From contig JAKNDB010000110.1 of assembly GCA_024305405.1 (NCBI GenBank), positions 2,914,001-2,978,000 on the forward strand: a stretch of 64,000 bases of DNA. Direction: 5' to 3'. The DNA is from Dirofilaria immitis (Eukaryota > Nematoda > Chromadorea > Rhabditida > Onchocercidae). Under the pieces are notes generated by a model. That model did not search any database. It had not been told where the DNA came from and saw nothing but the letters and a program-made list of their open reading frames with translations. The position numbers and the translations under genes are program-made. Shown here one piece after another: positions 1-13,900 of this stretch; position 1 is the first letter of the stretch; every line of letters begins with the position of its first letter.

Positions 1-3000
1 ATGCAATCTTCGCAAAGTGTAAATCAGTATCCATTCCATTATCTTCTCATTTTTTTCATTTTACTCCAAATAAACGATATTTTCAAAAGCGATGGAAAAG
101 GCAGCTTACTTTGCCGAGTAGAAATGAAAGTATTGGAAACAAAGATTCATCACAGTCATAAAAAAAATGTTAATGTAAAAACCTATGATAGGATGATTGT
201 CAAACATATGATTATTAGAAAGTAGGAGTGAAACGGAATGATAAGTTCAATGACATCCAAAAAAAGACGAAGCAGTAGGACATGAAAATTCATGAGATTC
301 CATTGATCGTTAGTTGTCACCCTGGGCATAAATGGTGGGAGAGCTTTGGCTAAAGAGCCTTTTTCTAATTGGCTTCAGCAGCGCTGTTTATGCAGCGAGC
401 GAAAATGAAGCATGCGAAGAGCAACAAAAATTTAGATATATGCATAGAAGAATGCAGAGACTGCTGCAGTTCCAACAGCAGCAGTTTTAGAAGTCACATT
501 GCTCTTGACAGCCGATCCTGGAAATTTTCAATTCATCAATAGAAATCTTTTTCCCCTCTTTTCGTCCTATTTTGTTAAGCAACCGTTTTTCAACTGATAC
601 AACAACCGCTTTGCATCTCAGTATCCTATCCTTTTGTGTTATTCATCTTAATCTGTTTTGTATTAAAATAATCAAGCGTCAGCCTCAAACTTCTTAAGAT
701 CGTGTTGTGATGCTTCTTCTTACCTCTATTACTTTAACACTCCAAAAACTGATCGACCAATGTCAATTGTCTCTCTATTTCAGCACTAAGTAAAAACTGT
801 GAAGCTACGATATTCTCGCAATGTAATGATAATACTGCTCTGATAATATAGCTTTCTCATTGCACATGTTTTTGCATTTGGTTTACTCTTCTATTTTCCT
901 TCGTTTTCTCATGCATCTTGATAACAGGAACTCCCTGGCATAAGAAATTGAGAGGATAACTTCTTGAATAATGTATGCTTTGGTTGCATTGCAAATAAAT
1001 CGATAGAGAAGTAAAATTAAAAGTTCTATCGTAAATCCCTTCCATTAGTTCGTTTTCTTCAACGTCGTCATTATTTTCTTCTATCTATTGCAATCTTAAT
1101 TCATCAATACAGCATTTTTATTATCATTTTTTCTATAGCGATAATTGTCACTATCTTCATCAATGTATACTTTTATATGCCATGACCAATGTTTTTATTT
1201 TTTTCATTATCTGCAATTCATTTAATAAGCTCCTCACATATTTATCAATGCATACTTTTTTAAAACAATATATTTGTAAAATATTTGTGTAAATATCTTT
1301 CCATGTCCTGCCAAAAGTTACTATATTTTTATATTTATTTCAATTAATGGATAAAATAATGTCGATAGTGTCTAAAAATATTTGCTTTATCCACCGCGAA
1401 GAAAAATGAAACGACATTCCTCCTTCAGTCGTGATTCAGAATATGTTAGGTTTAACTTGATAAGAAAAGATACTATAAAAGTATTCTTCTAAAAGTATGG
1501 ATTTTTTGTACTTCTAAAATATTTTTTTTTTTGATATCATATACTATTTTTAACCGGCTGTGAAAGGATTTATCATTGAATGATAATTTTATTTTGCTTA
1601 GTACAATTTGTAAAATATTCTATTTTCCTCGAAAAGAAGAGGATTTTTGCACTGAATTCAGTTCCTTCTCTTTTTCAATGCTTTCTAAATTTGCTATGAA
1701 TTTCCTAACTACATCGAATCCTTTAAAAAATATTAATTAGCAAAATAACTAATTTGATTTTTCTGACTGCTGAAATTTAGCATTAATCATTATTTGAAAA
1801 TATACTTATTCAAAAATTTTATTGGTTCATTTTTTCTAGTATAATGTGCACAGTTAACTCAGAAACTATTTTTATCTCTTTATTAACAAGAATTATCATT
1901 TCTAAGAAAGTTGCAACTTGCAAATGAATGACAGTAAATTTGGAAAATTATGAAAATTGATTTGCTTTATATTCGTCTGACTCAGCAGTAGTAATTTTAA
2001 AAAATAAATTAAAAACAAGATCCGTGCAATATGAATTTAATCATCGCAAAGTTTTTTTATTTACTACTAGCACTACTTTGACATATTAATCATCCCTTTT
2101 AATATTATCTTGTATATCAGTATCAATGAATATCGAAAATTTTTCATAAATTTATAAATTCAATAAATATTTCTATTATGTCTTGTTATAAAATATTTGT
2201 TATCTAGTTGTTTTAGCCGGTAACTTTTTTTAAAAAAAAAAAAAAAAACGAATTAAAATATGAAACTTTGTTTTTGATAGTAGATTTTTATTGTCTTTTT
2301 AAAGTTTTGAAAACTATACTCTTGTTTTTTAAAAGCTAAAACCCTTTGACCAGCTACAGCCATAAAATATTCAATACATCATTATTTTTGGATATTAATC
2401 TGTGCACTGAGATACTTTCAATTAACTTCCCTTTCACAATTATTATCTTCCCTTTTCCAATATGAAAATGCATTTCTATACTTTAGCATTAAGAGTCAAA
2501 GGCCATGAAGATGAAGTTTCAACCGTAAAGTTCGCGCCGGCTTGAATTTTGTTAAATACTGGCTAAATTTTTTGCCAAAATTCAGAAAATAATAATTTAC
2601 AAGCAAAGCGAAAGGAAATGTCAAGTTGGTTAACGTTTTTCCGGTGAGTTTATCAAGTGAACGACCTTCTCACGTAGAATTTCATATTAAATCTATTTCA
2701 TATGTTTGTTGCTGTCTTGATTAAACTCATTCCAAAAGCAATTTTTCTGCAAAAATTTTCGAAAAATGCATTTTTATCATCAATTTTACGAATTTCAGTT
2801 CGTTTTGCAGTTTATTCGTTCAATCAATCAATTAAAGAGGGTAATTTAAAAGAAGAAATAAATTGCGAGAGAGTAATGCTTAATAATGATGACTGTTGTT
2901 GTACTGAGAAATGTAAGAGATTTAAGAAAAATAAGCTTGAAATTTCTAAATTAAATTTATGAAAAAGAAAATATAATTTATTTATTCCATCATGATATAA

Positions 3001-3033
3001 AGATTGAGTAAACAAACATATGCAACATTTTAG
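1..3033. other. 5' flank / upstream introns of the cla-1-like gene
   Basis: AT-rich sequence with long T and A runs, including an A run of about 17 near 2232-2249. I see no convincing long coding region. One short open stretch behind a good splice acceptor (379-490) is listed separately. The first exon and start codon of the giant gene are not recognised and may lie here or upstream of the window. Confidence 0.5.
379..490 (+). CDS. Candidate orphan exon, glutamine-rich helical
   Basis: A TTGGCTTCAG acceptor ends at 378 and is followed by 36 open codons from 380 to a TAG at 488-490. The peptide is charged and Q-rich, with a core reading CEEQQKFRYMHRRMQRLLQF, typical of a helix or coiled coil. 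It could be a 5' exon of the giant gene, the last exon of an upstream gene, or chance. No start codon or partner exon is identified. A single missing T in the TTTT at its end would extend it. Confidence 0.25.
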
Positions 3034-3151
3034 GTTAAGAAAAGTAGGAGAGGAAGAAAGTAACAATTCGGTAGAGCAGGAAAAAGAATTGCCGATAAAT
3101 CCATCAATTTTACAGGAATTGGATGAGGAACAGCAAGCTCATATAAGAGAA
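3034..3151 (+). CDS. cla-1: cla-1-like exon: first Rab-binding-helix-like motif (N-terminal half)
   Basis: Acceptor ATTTTAG and donor GAA|GTATGG bound a 118-nt exon entered in phase 1 and left in phase 0. It ends in LDEEQQAHIRE, which joins in frame to VFRRAQQSQKEA in the next exon. The combined helix resembles helix 1 of the RIM/rabphilin/Slp Rab-binding domain (seen pattern; family resemblance from knowledge). No zinc finger follows, so this is only the helix and not a complete Rab-binding domain. This is the most upstream exon I can support. Confidence 0.7.
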
Positions 3152-3415
3152 GTATGGATTTCTATGGCTTAGTTTTCATTTGTTATTTTACTTAATTCCA
3201 TTGTAATCAAATAATACTGTTGAAGCTGATGATGCCAATGTAATTAAAGGAAACACGCTTGCGAAAATTAAGAATGACTGAATTCACATTCAATATAAAT
3301 GACTGCTTCGCTTATTAATACAGCATAGATGTCTTTTGTTTAGTAGATTTAAGTTGAACAAATCAGTTCATCAATCTGATCTAATACAAAGACTTCAACT
3401 TAATGATCAATACAG

Positions 3416-3773
3416 GTTTTTCGGCGAGCACAACAGTCCCAGAAAGAAGCCCGAGTTGTGCTGAACACAAACGAGCTTTCAGGACTCAGTGATATAAGAT
3501 TTCGAGGAGTGGTTGATGAAAATGAAGAATTTTTTACAGTTCGAAATGAAAGCTTTGTGCAGATGGATTCACTTCCAGAAAGTATAGATTCTTTTACTTT
3601 TGCTTACGATTTGAGAAAATCTTCGCATGAATTGCACAAAGTTATAGATTGATACCCAAACTAATTCTCAACATTTCTTAAAGCAATGGAAGTCACAGAG
3701 ATATGCGATTCTTTGCTCAATTCCAATCATAATTGTTCAGAATCCTTGATGACTGATTCAAAAGACATGAAAG
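3416..3773 (+). CDS. cla-1: cla-1-like exon 2
   Basis: Acceptor AATACAG; donor AAAG|GTTAGC. It continues the amphipathic helix of the previous exon in phase 0, then encodes an acidic, Ser-rich linker. The frame is interrupted at about 3652 and again near 3690; both breaks are repaired by one added base, and the last third again reads as acidic Ser/Asn-rich protein leaving in phase 1. These breaks are probably assembly errors. Confidence 0.65.
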
Positions 3774-3824
3774 GTTAGCATTCAAAAAGATTATTTTCTA
3801 TATAACGTCTTTCACAATTGCTAG

Positions 3825-4048
3825 TGGCAAAATTCAACAAAGTAGCATCAAAGAATGGCATCAATGATCGAATTCTAGAAATATGTAAAATATGTAACTG
3901 GAAGTTTCAAATGAGATATTTGTAGATTCGTCTAGCGAACATCCTGGAAATTTTACACAAAGCATTAAACGACTTAGCAGACAATTGTATCGCTGGATGA
4001 GCTCTCTTGATGAAGACGGAGGTGACATATTGACGTCTGCACGCAAAT
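3825..4048 (+). CDS. cla-1: cla-1-like exon 3
   Basis: Acceptor ATTGCTAG; donor AAAT|GTGAGT. The entry phase fits the preceding exon. The peptide contains a basic helix (about IKRLSRQLYRWMSSLDEDGG) near its C-terminus. One frame break near 3898-3900 is repaired by one added T. It leaves in phase 1, matching the exon at 4356. No domain recognised. Confidence 0.6.
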
Positions 4049-4355
4049 GTGAGTTTTATTAATGAATAATGTTCGTCGCTAAATGATTCGCCAAATTTAT
4101 GGATGACCGAACGATATATGTTGTGAGGATACGCAGTGATACATGTCTTTGCATTACTTATATCTCGGGCTTGCGACATCGCTGCAATCTCCAGATAGCA
4201 GCAGTACTCGAAAGTTTAAAGTGTTGATTTGATCAATTTCGTTTTGTGAAAGTGTTGTACCGTACTGCTGAATAAGTACTATTTGATAATTAGTAGAAGT
4301 AATTGCAAAAAAAATAGATTTTAAATGAAAATAAAATCGGTTCTTTTTTTTCTAG

Positions 4356-4797
4356 TGGTTCGCTTTTCAACGCCTCTCAATATAGAAAAGAATACAGCCT
4401 TTGCGAAATATGTATCTAATATGTCACATGAAATTTGCACACTTGCCATTGCTGATTCTGTCTGCAAGATTGTTCTGGATCAGTACTGTCATTGGCTATG
4501 TACCGTTATATTTACTGCCGTATATAACGAATTAAAACTGAAATATGGGACCGATGCAGAGATAGATAAATATTGCTCGAACTGACAATCAATATCTTCA
4601 AATGTGTCTATATGAATGCAGTGGAATTACTTTGTGGTCAAGAACGGCTACATGCGACTTGGTCTAGAAGTGATCAAAATGTCCATATTGCCTTATTGCG
4701 TGCTTCCTCTACAACCTTTAAAAATCAATTTCTTGTGAATGTATTCAATCTTTAGCACATCTCATTGACCAGGAATCAGCATTGTACTGCCATTCAG
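4356..4797 (+). CDS. cla-1: cla-1-like exon 4: hydrophobic helix-rich segment
   Basis: Acceptor TTTTCTAG at 4349-4355; donor TCAG|GTAATT. Phases match the exons on both sides (the last G plus AA makes the Glu that opens the giant exon). It encodes several amphipathic, Cys-containing helices, for example HEICTLAIADSVCKIVLDQY, and another ending LLAHLIDQESALYCH. Two single-base frame breaks (about 4582 and 4753) are needed to keep the frame. The helix pattern resembles PKA-RII-anchoring helices, but this is only a pattern resemblance. Confidence 0.6.
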
Positions 4798-4954
4798 GTA
4801 ATTTTCTAACATGAACTGAATAGCTGATTTTATTCGAAGTAAATGCAAAAACATGAAAAAGCCTACTGAAAACACACTACTTAGAGTGAAACATGGATAT
4901 AATTTCAAGTCTGAGGCTGTGAAATTTATAACAAAAATTTTAAATTTCTTTCAG

Positions 4955-7900
4955 AATTTGATGACGATTCTGCGGAAGAATTCTGTTACGTCCTTCTGGA
5001 GGAAGATAAAGAAAAGCTTTCGCATGAATTAATATCTGTATTACAAAACTTCGCAGAAGAACTTTGGATTCATATTTTAGCCTTAGTTCTGGCTGATGTT
5101 ATGCTGAAAAAACAAGGTTCAACGTTACAGGAACAGTATGCCGAAGTCGACCCAACTTCATCGGTACAGGAAAACATTCAGGGAGGAAGTGGAAATTCTT
5201 CGTCTTCCATGGATTACTATACCAATCTCGACGAAAGCAGTTGCAGTGTGTCATCTGATGAATTTGTAAATGAATACACTTTATTGGACAATGAAAACTT
5301 CTCTATATGAAGCAACAAGTAGACGGTAGGATAAGTCCACCACTGATACTTTATGAGGTAGATCCGACTCGAGATATTTACCTAAATCCTTCACTTATTA
5401 ACGTCTGTGAAACTAAAAAGCGGGAACCAGTTTCCAGAGATAGTATTGGCTCGGAGGATTCAGAAATCGAGTGGAATATGGAGCGACAGAACGATTCGAA
5501 AAGTCATAGCAATGGGCGTTTTTATCGCGAAAAATCCATTTCCGCTGAAAAGTTAAGCAATGATGAAGACAAAAAGAACACTGAAGTAATGAAATACATA
5601 GAAAAAATTATAAAAGAAGCTGAATGTGTTGTATCAAATGAAGTTCCAAAACGACTTACAATGGGAAGATCTTCGATCAGGAAAGAAATAAGGGTAATCC
5701 TGAATTCGACTTGATGACAGGTTTGGAGGAGTGGTCATCTTCTACAATGAATGCGATGATACATCATTCAACCAACATTTTTGATAAAGAAGTAATACTG
5801 GAACATCATGTGGAAACAGATCTAAGTGGAATTTTGAAAACTAAGGACGGTATATACAACCAGGAAATGCAAAAATCATGGAAGAAAAAAACTGAAGAGG
5901 AGCACACTTCACCTCATTCCAAGGGTGTCTCAGAGTTATCGATCGAAATTACACGCAATTGTATCAAAGAAAAGGATAGTATGGGTATAACATCTTTTTC
6001 TAATCAGATTAATAAGGATCGCGGTGACATCCTGGAGTCGCGCTCCTCATTTGAAAGGGATAAAGATTCGAATATCTCACAATTTATGACAGAAATGGGT
6101 TCTCAAGATTTAAAAAATGATCCAATTTGGCAATCTTATGATTTTAAATATGGCGAAGTTGAAAACTGCAGTGAATCTAATAAAATACACACTGAAGAAG
6201 CTCGACATCTTGATGAAAAAATTAATATACGACGACAATTCGTTATATTTTTTTGAGGATGATTCGGATAAACTAAGCTCAATATTCAGGAAACAAAAAT
6301 CAAATTCGGTCTCAGCCATGAAATCTGATGATACTGATTCCACTGCTTCAAATTTTTTAGATGGGATATATTCTGACTTCGATATGGTAATAGAAAGGGG
6401 ATGAATGAGGATGGACAATCATTGACAGCAGAGAAACGGAAATGCTTTAAATCTGCAAACAAAGAAATTGATAAGAAACTACCGATTCAAGGAATGAATT
6501 TAAAAAAATTCGAAAAAGCTGAAACGAAATCAGATTTACAGCTTGAATTAGCAATAGCAGAAGTAAAGCAACGTGAAGATCAGAAAGCACGCGACCTGCG
6601 ACAGATTGATTTGGAAAATGAAGGAACAGTCTTTGGGCTGATACATTCCACAAATAAAATAAACTACGAAGAAGTCACATTTAATGATTTCAAATCCAGA
6701 AGAGAAGGATGGCAAGCTGAACCATATCATTACGCTAGTACATCAGGATCTGATGAGGCATTTTCACTTGATGACGATCTTGAAAGAGTTCTGGATGAAA
6801 AACTGGAAAACGATATCGAGAAAATGGGAGCCAACAGAAGTATCAATGCAGGGGACACATTAATAACTCAGACAAGAGAAGAAAATCAAGCTGAAGATCT
6901 AGTAGTTGAGCTTCATTCAGATAGAGATCTTGATCAAAAAAATTTTGACATGGAAATGCAAGAATATGAAATTGGTGCCAAGTCAGGTTATTATGCAACA
7001 TCTGCAAATGATGTCGTCTTATCTTTGGAGAATAAGCCTCTGAATAGTCTTTTCAGTCCCAATGATGGTGAAATCTTAACGGAAACATTTTCACCAGGAG
7101 AATTTCAAGAATTCAAAACGATCAAAAATGAAATCCAGAGTTACCAGACTGCTAGTAACGTAGAACTTCTTCAACAAGAAGGACAACATTCAAATAAAAC
7201 ATTCCTTTTAGATTCCACATTCATTGAGGCAAATCCAAATCATGATCAACATACGATGAATATTTCGCAGAATATAGCTCCAGTTTCGGATGAAAAACAG
7301 CTAGCCAAAAATCGATTTTCCGCGTTCGCTGATGAGTAATAGTGTTGCTTCCCAGTCATATACATATGAAATAGATACAAATAAAAATGCAAGCTCATCA
7401 ACATTTAAATCAGGCATAACCGTTTCCGCTGATTCTTTTTGTTCGACTACTTCAAGACGTACTATAATTACTGATAACAGTAGGAAACCGCTCATAAAGA
7501 AAAAGTGAAAGACGCAGAAATATGCAATGACGAGCTCTTCAGAACAAAAATTTCATATCAGGAATTAATCAAGAATGAGATAGAACACACTGCACGTTTA
7601 TGTTTTGCTGAAGAAGCATTCGGCGAACAAATTTCTGAGACAAAATTGCCCATTAATAGAGATTTAGATGATGTGGATAACAACCGATCAGAGATATTTC
7701 CGGAACTAAATCAATCGACAACAAGTTCTGCAACTTCAGGTCCAGATTCTCTACACGAATCTGTGGATATTTTACCGTCTGATGATATTGTTCCAGTTGA
7801 TGATATGAAATTGGCAGAGGATGTTTCATCAATTGGAGATGTAGCATCAGTTATTGATATGATTCCATCTGAGAAAATAATTTCAAATGAAGATGAGAAT

Positions 7901-10900
7901 TCAGATGATATCGACACGGTGCAATATGAGCAGAATATTCGAAATGAAAATATGGCACATCTCACCAATGCAATCAGTAGTAAGGAATCATCCGTTGATA
8001 GAATTTCATTTAAGGATACTGTCAGTGCTTCGAATTTATCACCATCTGCCTATATTACTTCTGATGAGACAAAAGAGAATCTATTACCAGTTGATCAAAC
8101 AACAGAATGGAATCAATTATTAACAAAGGAAGAAATGGAGCATATTATTAGAATGACTGAGAAAGAAAGCAATGTAAAAAAGCTATTATAAATGAGGAAT
8201 TTGAATTGACTCAGGACGAACTAGAACATATAGCACATGTTTCATGTTTGGCTGAAGAAACATTCGGCGAACAAATTTCTGAGACAAAATTGCCCATTAA
8301 TAGAGATTTAGATGATGTGGAAGGCATAAAATCAAGTTATGAGAAATATAACAACCGATCAGAGATATTTCCGGAACTAAATCAATCGACAACAAGTTCT
8401 GCAACTTCAGGTCCAGATTCTCTACACGAATCTGTGGATATTTTACCGTCTGATGATATTGTTCCGGTTGATGATATGAAATTGGCAGAGGATGTTTCAT
8501 CAATTGGAGATGTAGCATCAGTTATTGATATGATTCCATCTGAGAAAATAATTTCAAATGAAGATGAGAATTCAGATGATATCGACACGGTGCAATATGA
8601 GCAGAATATTCGAAATGAAAATATGGCACATCTCACCAATGCAATCAGTAGTAAGGAATCATCCGTTGATAGAATTTCATTTAAGGATACTGTCAGTGCT
8701 TCGAATTTATCACCATCTGCCTATATTACTTCTGATGAGACAAAAGAGAATCTATTACCAGTTGATCAAACAACAGAATGGAATCAATTATTAACAAAGG
8801 AAGAAATGGAGCATATTATTAGAATGACTGAGAAAGAAAGCAATGTAAAAAAGCTATTATAAATGAGGAATTTGAATTGACTCAGGACGAACTAGAACAT
8901 ATAGCACATGTTTCATGTTTGGCTGAAGAAACATTCGGCGAACAAATTTCTGAGACAAAATTGCCCATTAATAGAGATTTAGATGATGTGGAAGGCATAA
9001 AATCAAGTTATGAGAAATATAACAACCGATCAGAGATATTTCCGGAACTAAATCAATCGACAACAAGTTCTGCAACTTCAGGTCCAGATTCTCTACACGA
9101 ATCTGTGGATATTTTACCGTCACCGTCTGATGATATTGTTCCGGTTGATGATATGAAATTGGCAGAGGATGTTTCATCAATTGGAGATGTAGCATCAGTT
9201 ATTGATATGATTCCATCTGAGAAAATAATTTCAAATGAAGATGAGAATTCAGATGATATCGACACGGTGCAATATGAGCAGAATATTCGAAATGAAAATA
9301 TGGCACATCTCACCAATGCAATCAGTAGTAAGGAATCATCCGTTGATAGAATTTCATTTAAGGATACTGTCAGTGCTTCGAATTTATCACCATCTGCCTA
9401 TATTACTTCTGATGAGACAAAGAGAATCTATTACCAGTTGATCAAACAACAGAATGGAATCAATTATTAACAAAGGAAGAAATGGAGCATATTATTAGAA
9501 TGACTGAGAAAGAAAGCAATGTAAAAAAGCTATTATAAATGAGGAATTTGAATTGACTCAGGACGAACTAGAACATATAGCACATGTTTCATGTTTGGCT
9601 GAAGAAACATTCGGCGAACAAATTTCTGAGACAAAATTGCCCATTAATAGAGATTTAGATGATGTGGAAGGCATAAAATCAAGTTATGAGAAATATAACA
9701 ACCGATCAGAGATATTTCGGAACTAAATCAATCGACAACAAGTTCTGCAACTTCAGGTCCAGATTCTCTACACGAATCTGTGGATATTTTCACCGTCTGA
9801 TGATATTGTTCCAGTTGATGATATGAAATTGGCAGAGGATGTTTCATCAATTGGAGATGTAGCATCAGTTATTGATATGATTCCATCTGAGAAAATAATT
9901 TCAAATGAAGATGAGAATTCAGATGATATCGACACGGTGCAATATGAGCAGAATATTCGAAATGAAAATATGGCACATCTCACCAATGCAATCAGTAGTA
10001 AGGAATCATCCGTTGATAGAATTTCATTTAAGGATACTGTCAGTGCTTCGAATTTATCACCATCTGCCTATATTACTTCTGATGAGACAAAAGAGAATCT
10101 ATTACCAGTTGATCAAACAACAGAATGGAATCAATTATTAACAAAGGAAGAAATGGAGCATATTATTAGAATGACTGAGAAAGAAAGCAATGTAAAAAAG
10201 CTATTATAAATGAGGAATTTGAATTGACTCAGGACGAACTAGAACATATAGCACATGTTTCATGTTTGGCTGAAGAAACATTCGGCGAACAAATTTCTGA
10301 GACAAAATTGCCCATTAATAGAGATTTAGATGATGTGGAAGGCATAAAATCAAGTTATGAGAAATATAACAACCGATCAGAGATATTTCGGAACTAAATC
10401 AATCGACAACAAGTTCTGCAACTTCAGGTCCAGATTCTCTACACGAATCTGTGGATATTTTACCGTCTGATGATATTGTTCCGGTTGATGATATGAAATT
10501 GGCAGAGGATGTTTCATCAATTGGAGATGTAGCATCAGTTATTGATATGATTCCATCTGAGAAAATAATTTCAAATGAAGATGAGAATTCAGATGATATC
10601 GACACGGTGCAATATGAGCAGAATATTCGAAATGAAAATATGGCACATCTCACCAATGCAATCAGTAGTAAGGAATCATCCGTTGATAGAATTTCATTTA
10701 AGGATACTGTCAGTGCTTCGAATTTATCACCATCTGCCTATATTACTTCTGATGAGACAAAAGAGAATCTATTACCAGTTGATCAAACAACAGAATGGAA
10801 TCAATTATTAACAAAGGAAGAAATGGAGCATATTATTAGAATGACTGAGAAAGAAAGCAATGTAAAAAAGCTATTATAAATGAGGAATTTGAATTGACTC

Positions 10901-13900
10901 AGGACGAACTAGAACATATAGCACATGTTTCATGTTTGGCTGAAGAAACATTCGGCGAACAAATTTCTGAGACAAAATTGCCCATTAATAGAGATTTAGA
11001 TGATGTGGAAGGCATAAAATCAAGTTATGAGAAATATAACAACCGATCAGAGATATTTCCGGAACTAAATCAATCGACAACAAGTTCTGCAACTTCAGGT
11101 CCAGATTCTCTACACGAATCTGTGGATATTTTACCGTCTGATGATATTGTTCCGGTTGATGATATGAAATTGGCAGAGGATGTTTCATCAATTGGAGATG
11201 TAGCATCAGTTATTGATATGATTCCATCTGAGAAAATAATTTCAAATGAAGATGAGAATTCAGATGATATCGACACGGTGCAATATGAGCAGAATATTCG
11301 AAATGAAAATATGGCACATCTCACCAATGCAATCAGTAGTAAGGAATCATCCGTTGATAGAATTTCATTTAAGGATACTGTCAGTGCTTCGAATTTATCA
11401 CCATCTGCCTATATTACTTCTGATGAGACAAAAGAGAATCTATTACCAGTTGATCAAACAACAGAATGGAATCAATTATTAACAAAGGAAGAAATGGAGC
11501 ATATTATTAGAATGACTGAGAAAGAAAGCAATGTAAAAAAGCTATTATAAATGAGGAATTTGAATTGACTCAGGACGAACTAGAACATATAGCACATGTT
11601 TCATGTTTGGCTGAAGAAACATTCGGCGAACAAATTTCTGAGACAAAATTGCCCATTAATAGAGATTTAGATGATGTGGAAGGCATAAAATCAAGTTATG
11701 AGAAATATAACAACCGATCAGAGATATTTCCGGAACTAAATCAATCGACAACAAGTTCTGCAACTTCAGGTCCAGATTCTCTACACGAATCTGTGGATAT
11801 TTTACCGTCTGATGATATTGTTCCGGTTGATGATATGAAATTGGCAGAGGATGTTTCATCAATTGGAGATGTAGCATCAGTTATTGATATGATTCCATCT
11901 GAGAAAATAATTTCAAATGAAGATGAGAATTCAGATGATATCGACACGGTGCAATATGAGCAGAATATTCGAAATGAAAATATGGCACATCTCACCAATG
12001 CAATCAGTAGTAAGGAATCATCCGTTGATAGAATTTCATTTAAGGATACTGTCAGTGCTTCGAATTTATCACCATCTGCCTATATTACTTCTGATGAGAC
12101 AAAAGAGAATCTATTACCAGTTGATCAAACAACAGAATGGAATCAATTATTAACAAAGGAAGAAATGGAGCATATTATTAGAATGACTGAGAAAGAAAGC
12201 AATGTAAAAAAGCTATTATAAATGAGGAATTTGAATTGACTCAGGACGAACTAGAACATATAGCACATGTTTCATGTTTGGCTGAAGAAACATTCGGCGA
12301 ACAAATTTCTGAGACAAAATTGCCCATTAATAGAGATTTAGATGATGTGGAAGGCATAAAATCAAGTTATGAGAAATATAACAACCGATCAGAGATATTT
12401 CCGGAACTAAATCAATCGACAACAAGTTCTGCAACTTCAGGTCCAGATTCTCTACACGAATCTGTGGATATTTTCACCGTCTGATGATATTGTTCCGGTT
12501 GATGATATGAAATTGGCAGAGGATGTTTCATCAATTGGAGATGTAGCATCAGTTATTGATATGATTCCATCTGAGAAAATAATTTCAAATGAAGATGAGA
12601 ATTCAGATGATATCGACACGGTGCAATATGAGCAGAATATTCGAAATGAAAATATGGCACATCTCACCAATGCAATCAGTAGTAAGGAATCATCCGTTGA
12701 TAGAATTTCATTTAAGGATACTGTCAGTGCTTCGAATTTATCACCATCTGCCTATATTACTTCTGATGAGACAAAGAGAATCTATTACCAGTTGATCAAA
12801 CAACAGAATGGAATCAATTATTAACAAAGGAAGAAATGGAGCATATTATTAGAATGACTGAGAAAGAAAGCAATGTAAAAAAGCTATTATAAATGAGGAA
12901 TTTGAATTGACTCAGGACGAACTAGAACATATAGCACATGTTTCATGTTTGGCTGAAGAAACATTCGGCGAACAAATTTCTGAGACAAAATTGCCCATTA
13001 ATAGAGATTTAGATGATGTGGAAGGCATAAAATCAAGTTATGAGAAATATAACAACCGATCAGAGATATTTCCGGAACTAAATCAATCGACAACAAGTTC
13101 TGCAACTTCAGGTCCAGATTCTCTACACGAATCTGTGGATATTTTACCGTCTGATGATATTGTTCCGGTTGATGATATGAAATTGGCAGAGGATGTTTCA
13201 TCAATTGGAGATGTAGCATCAGTTATTGATATGATTCCATCTGAGAAAATAATTTCAAATGAAGATGAGAATTCAGATGATATCGACACGGTGCAATATG
13301 AGCAGAATATTCGAAATGAAAATATGGCACATCTCACCAATGCAATCAGTAGTAAGGAATCATCCGTTGATAGAATTTCATTTAAGGATACTGTCAGTGC
13401 TTCGAATTTATCACCATCTGCCTATATTACTTCTGATGAGACAAAAGAGAATCTATTACCAGTTGATCAAACAACAGAATGGAATCAATTATTAACAAAG
13501 GAAGAAATGGAGCATATTATTAGAATGACTGAGAAAGAAAGCAATGTAAAAAAGCTATTATAAATGAGGAATTTGAATTGACTCAGGACGAACTAGAACA
13601 TATAGCACATGTTTCATGTTTGGCTGAAGAAACATTCGGCGAACAAATTTCTGAGACAAAATTGCCCATTAATAGAGATTTAGATGATGTGGAAGGCATA
13701 AAATCAAGTTATGAGAAATATAACAACCGATCAGAGATATTTCCGGAACTAAATCAATCGACAACAAGTTCTGCAACTTCAGGTCCAGATTCTCTACACG
13801 AATCTGTGGATATTTTACCGTCTGATGATATTGTTCCGGTTGATGATATGAAATTGGCAGAGGATGTTTCATCAATTGGAGATGTAGCATCAGTTATTGA

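Noticed and set aside
1..225. Open frame at the very start of the window
   Set aside because: No recognisable composition or motif, no acceptor, and its start depends only on the window edge.
4195..4220. 26-nt micro-exon after the acceptor AATCTCCAG
   Set aside because: It could be read, but the exons at 3825-4048 and 4356-4797 join in phase without it, and including it makes the next exon stop.
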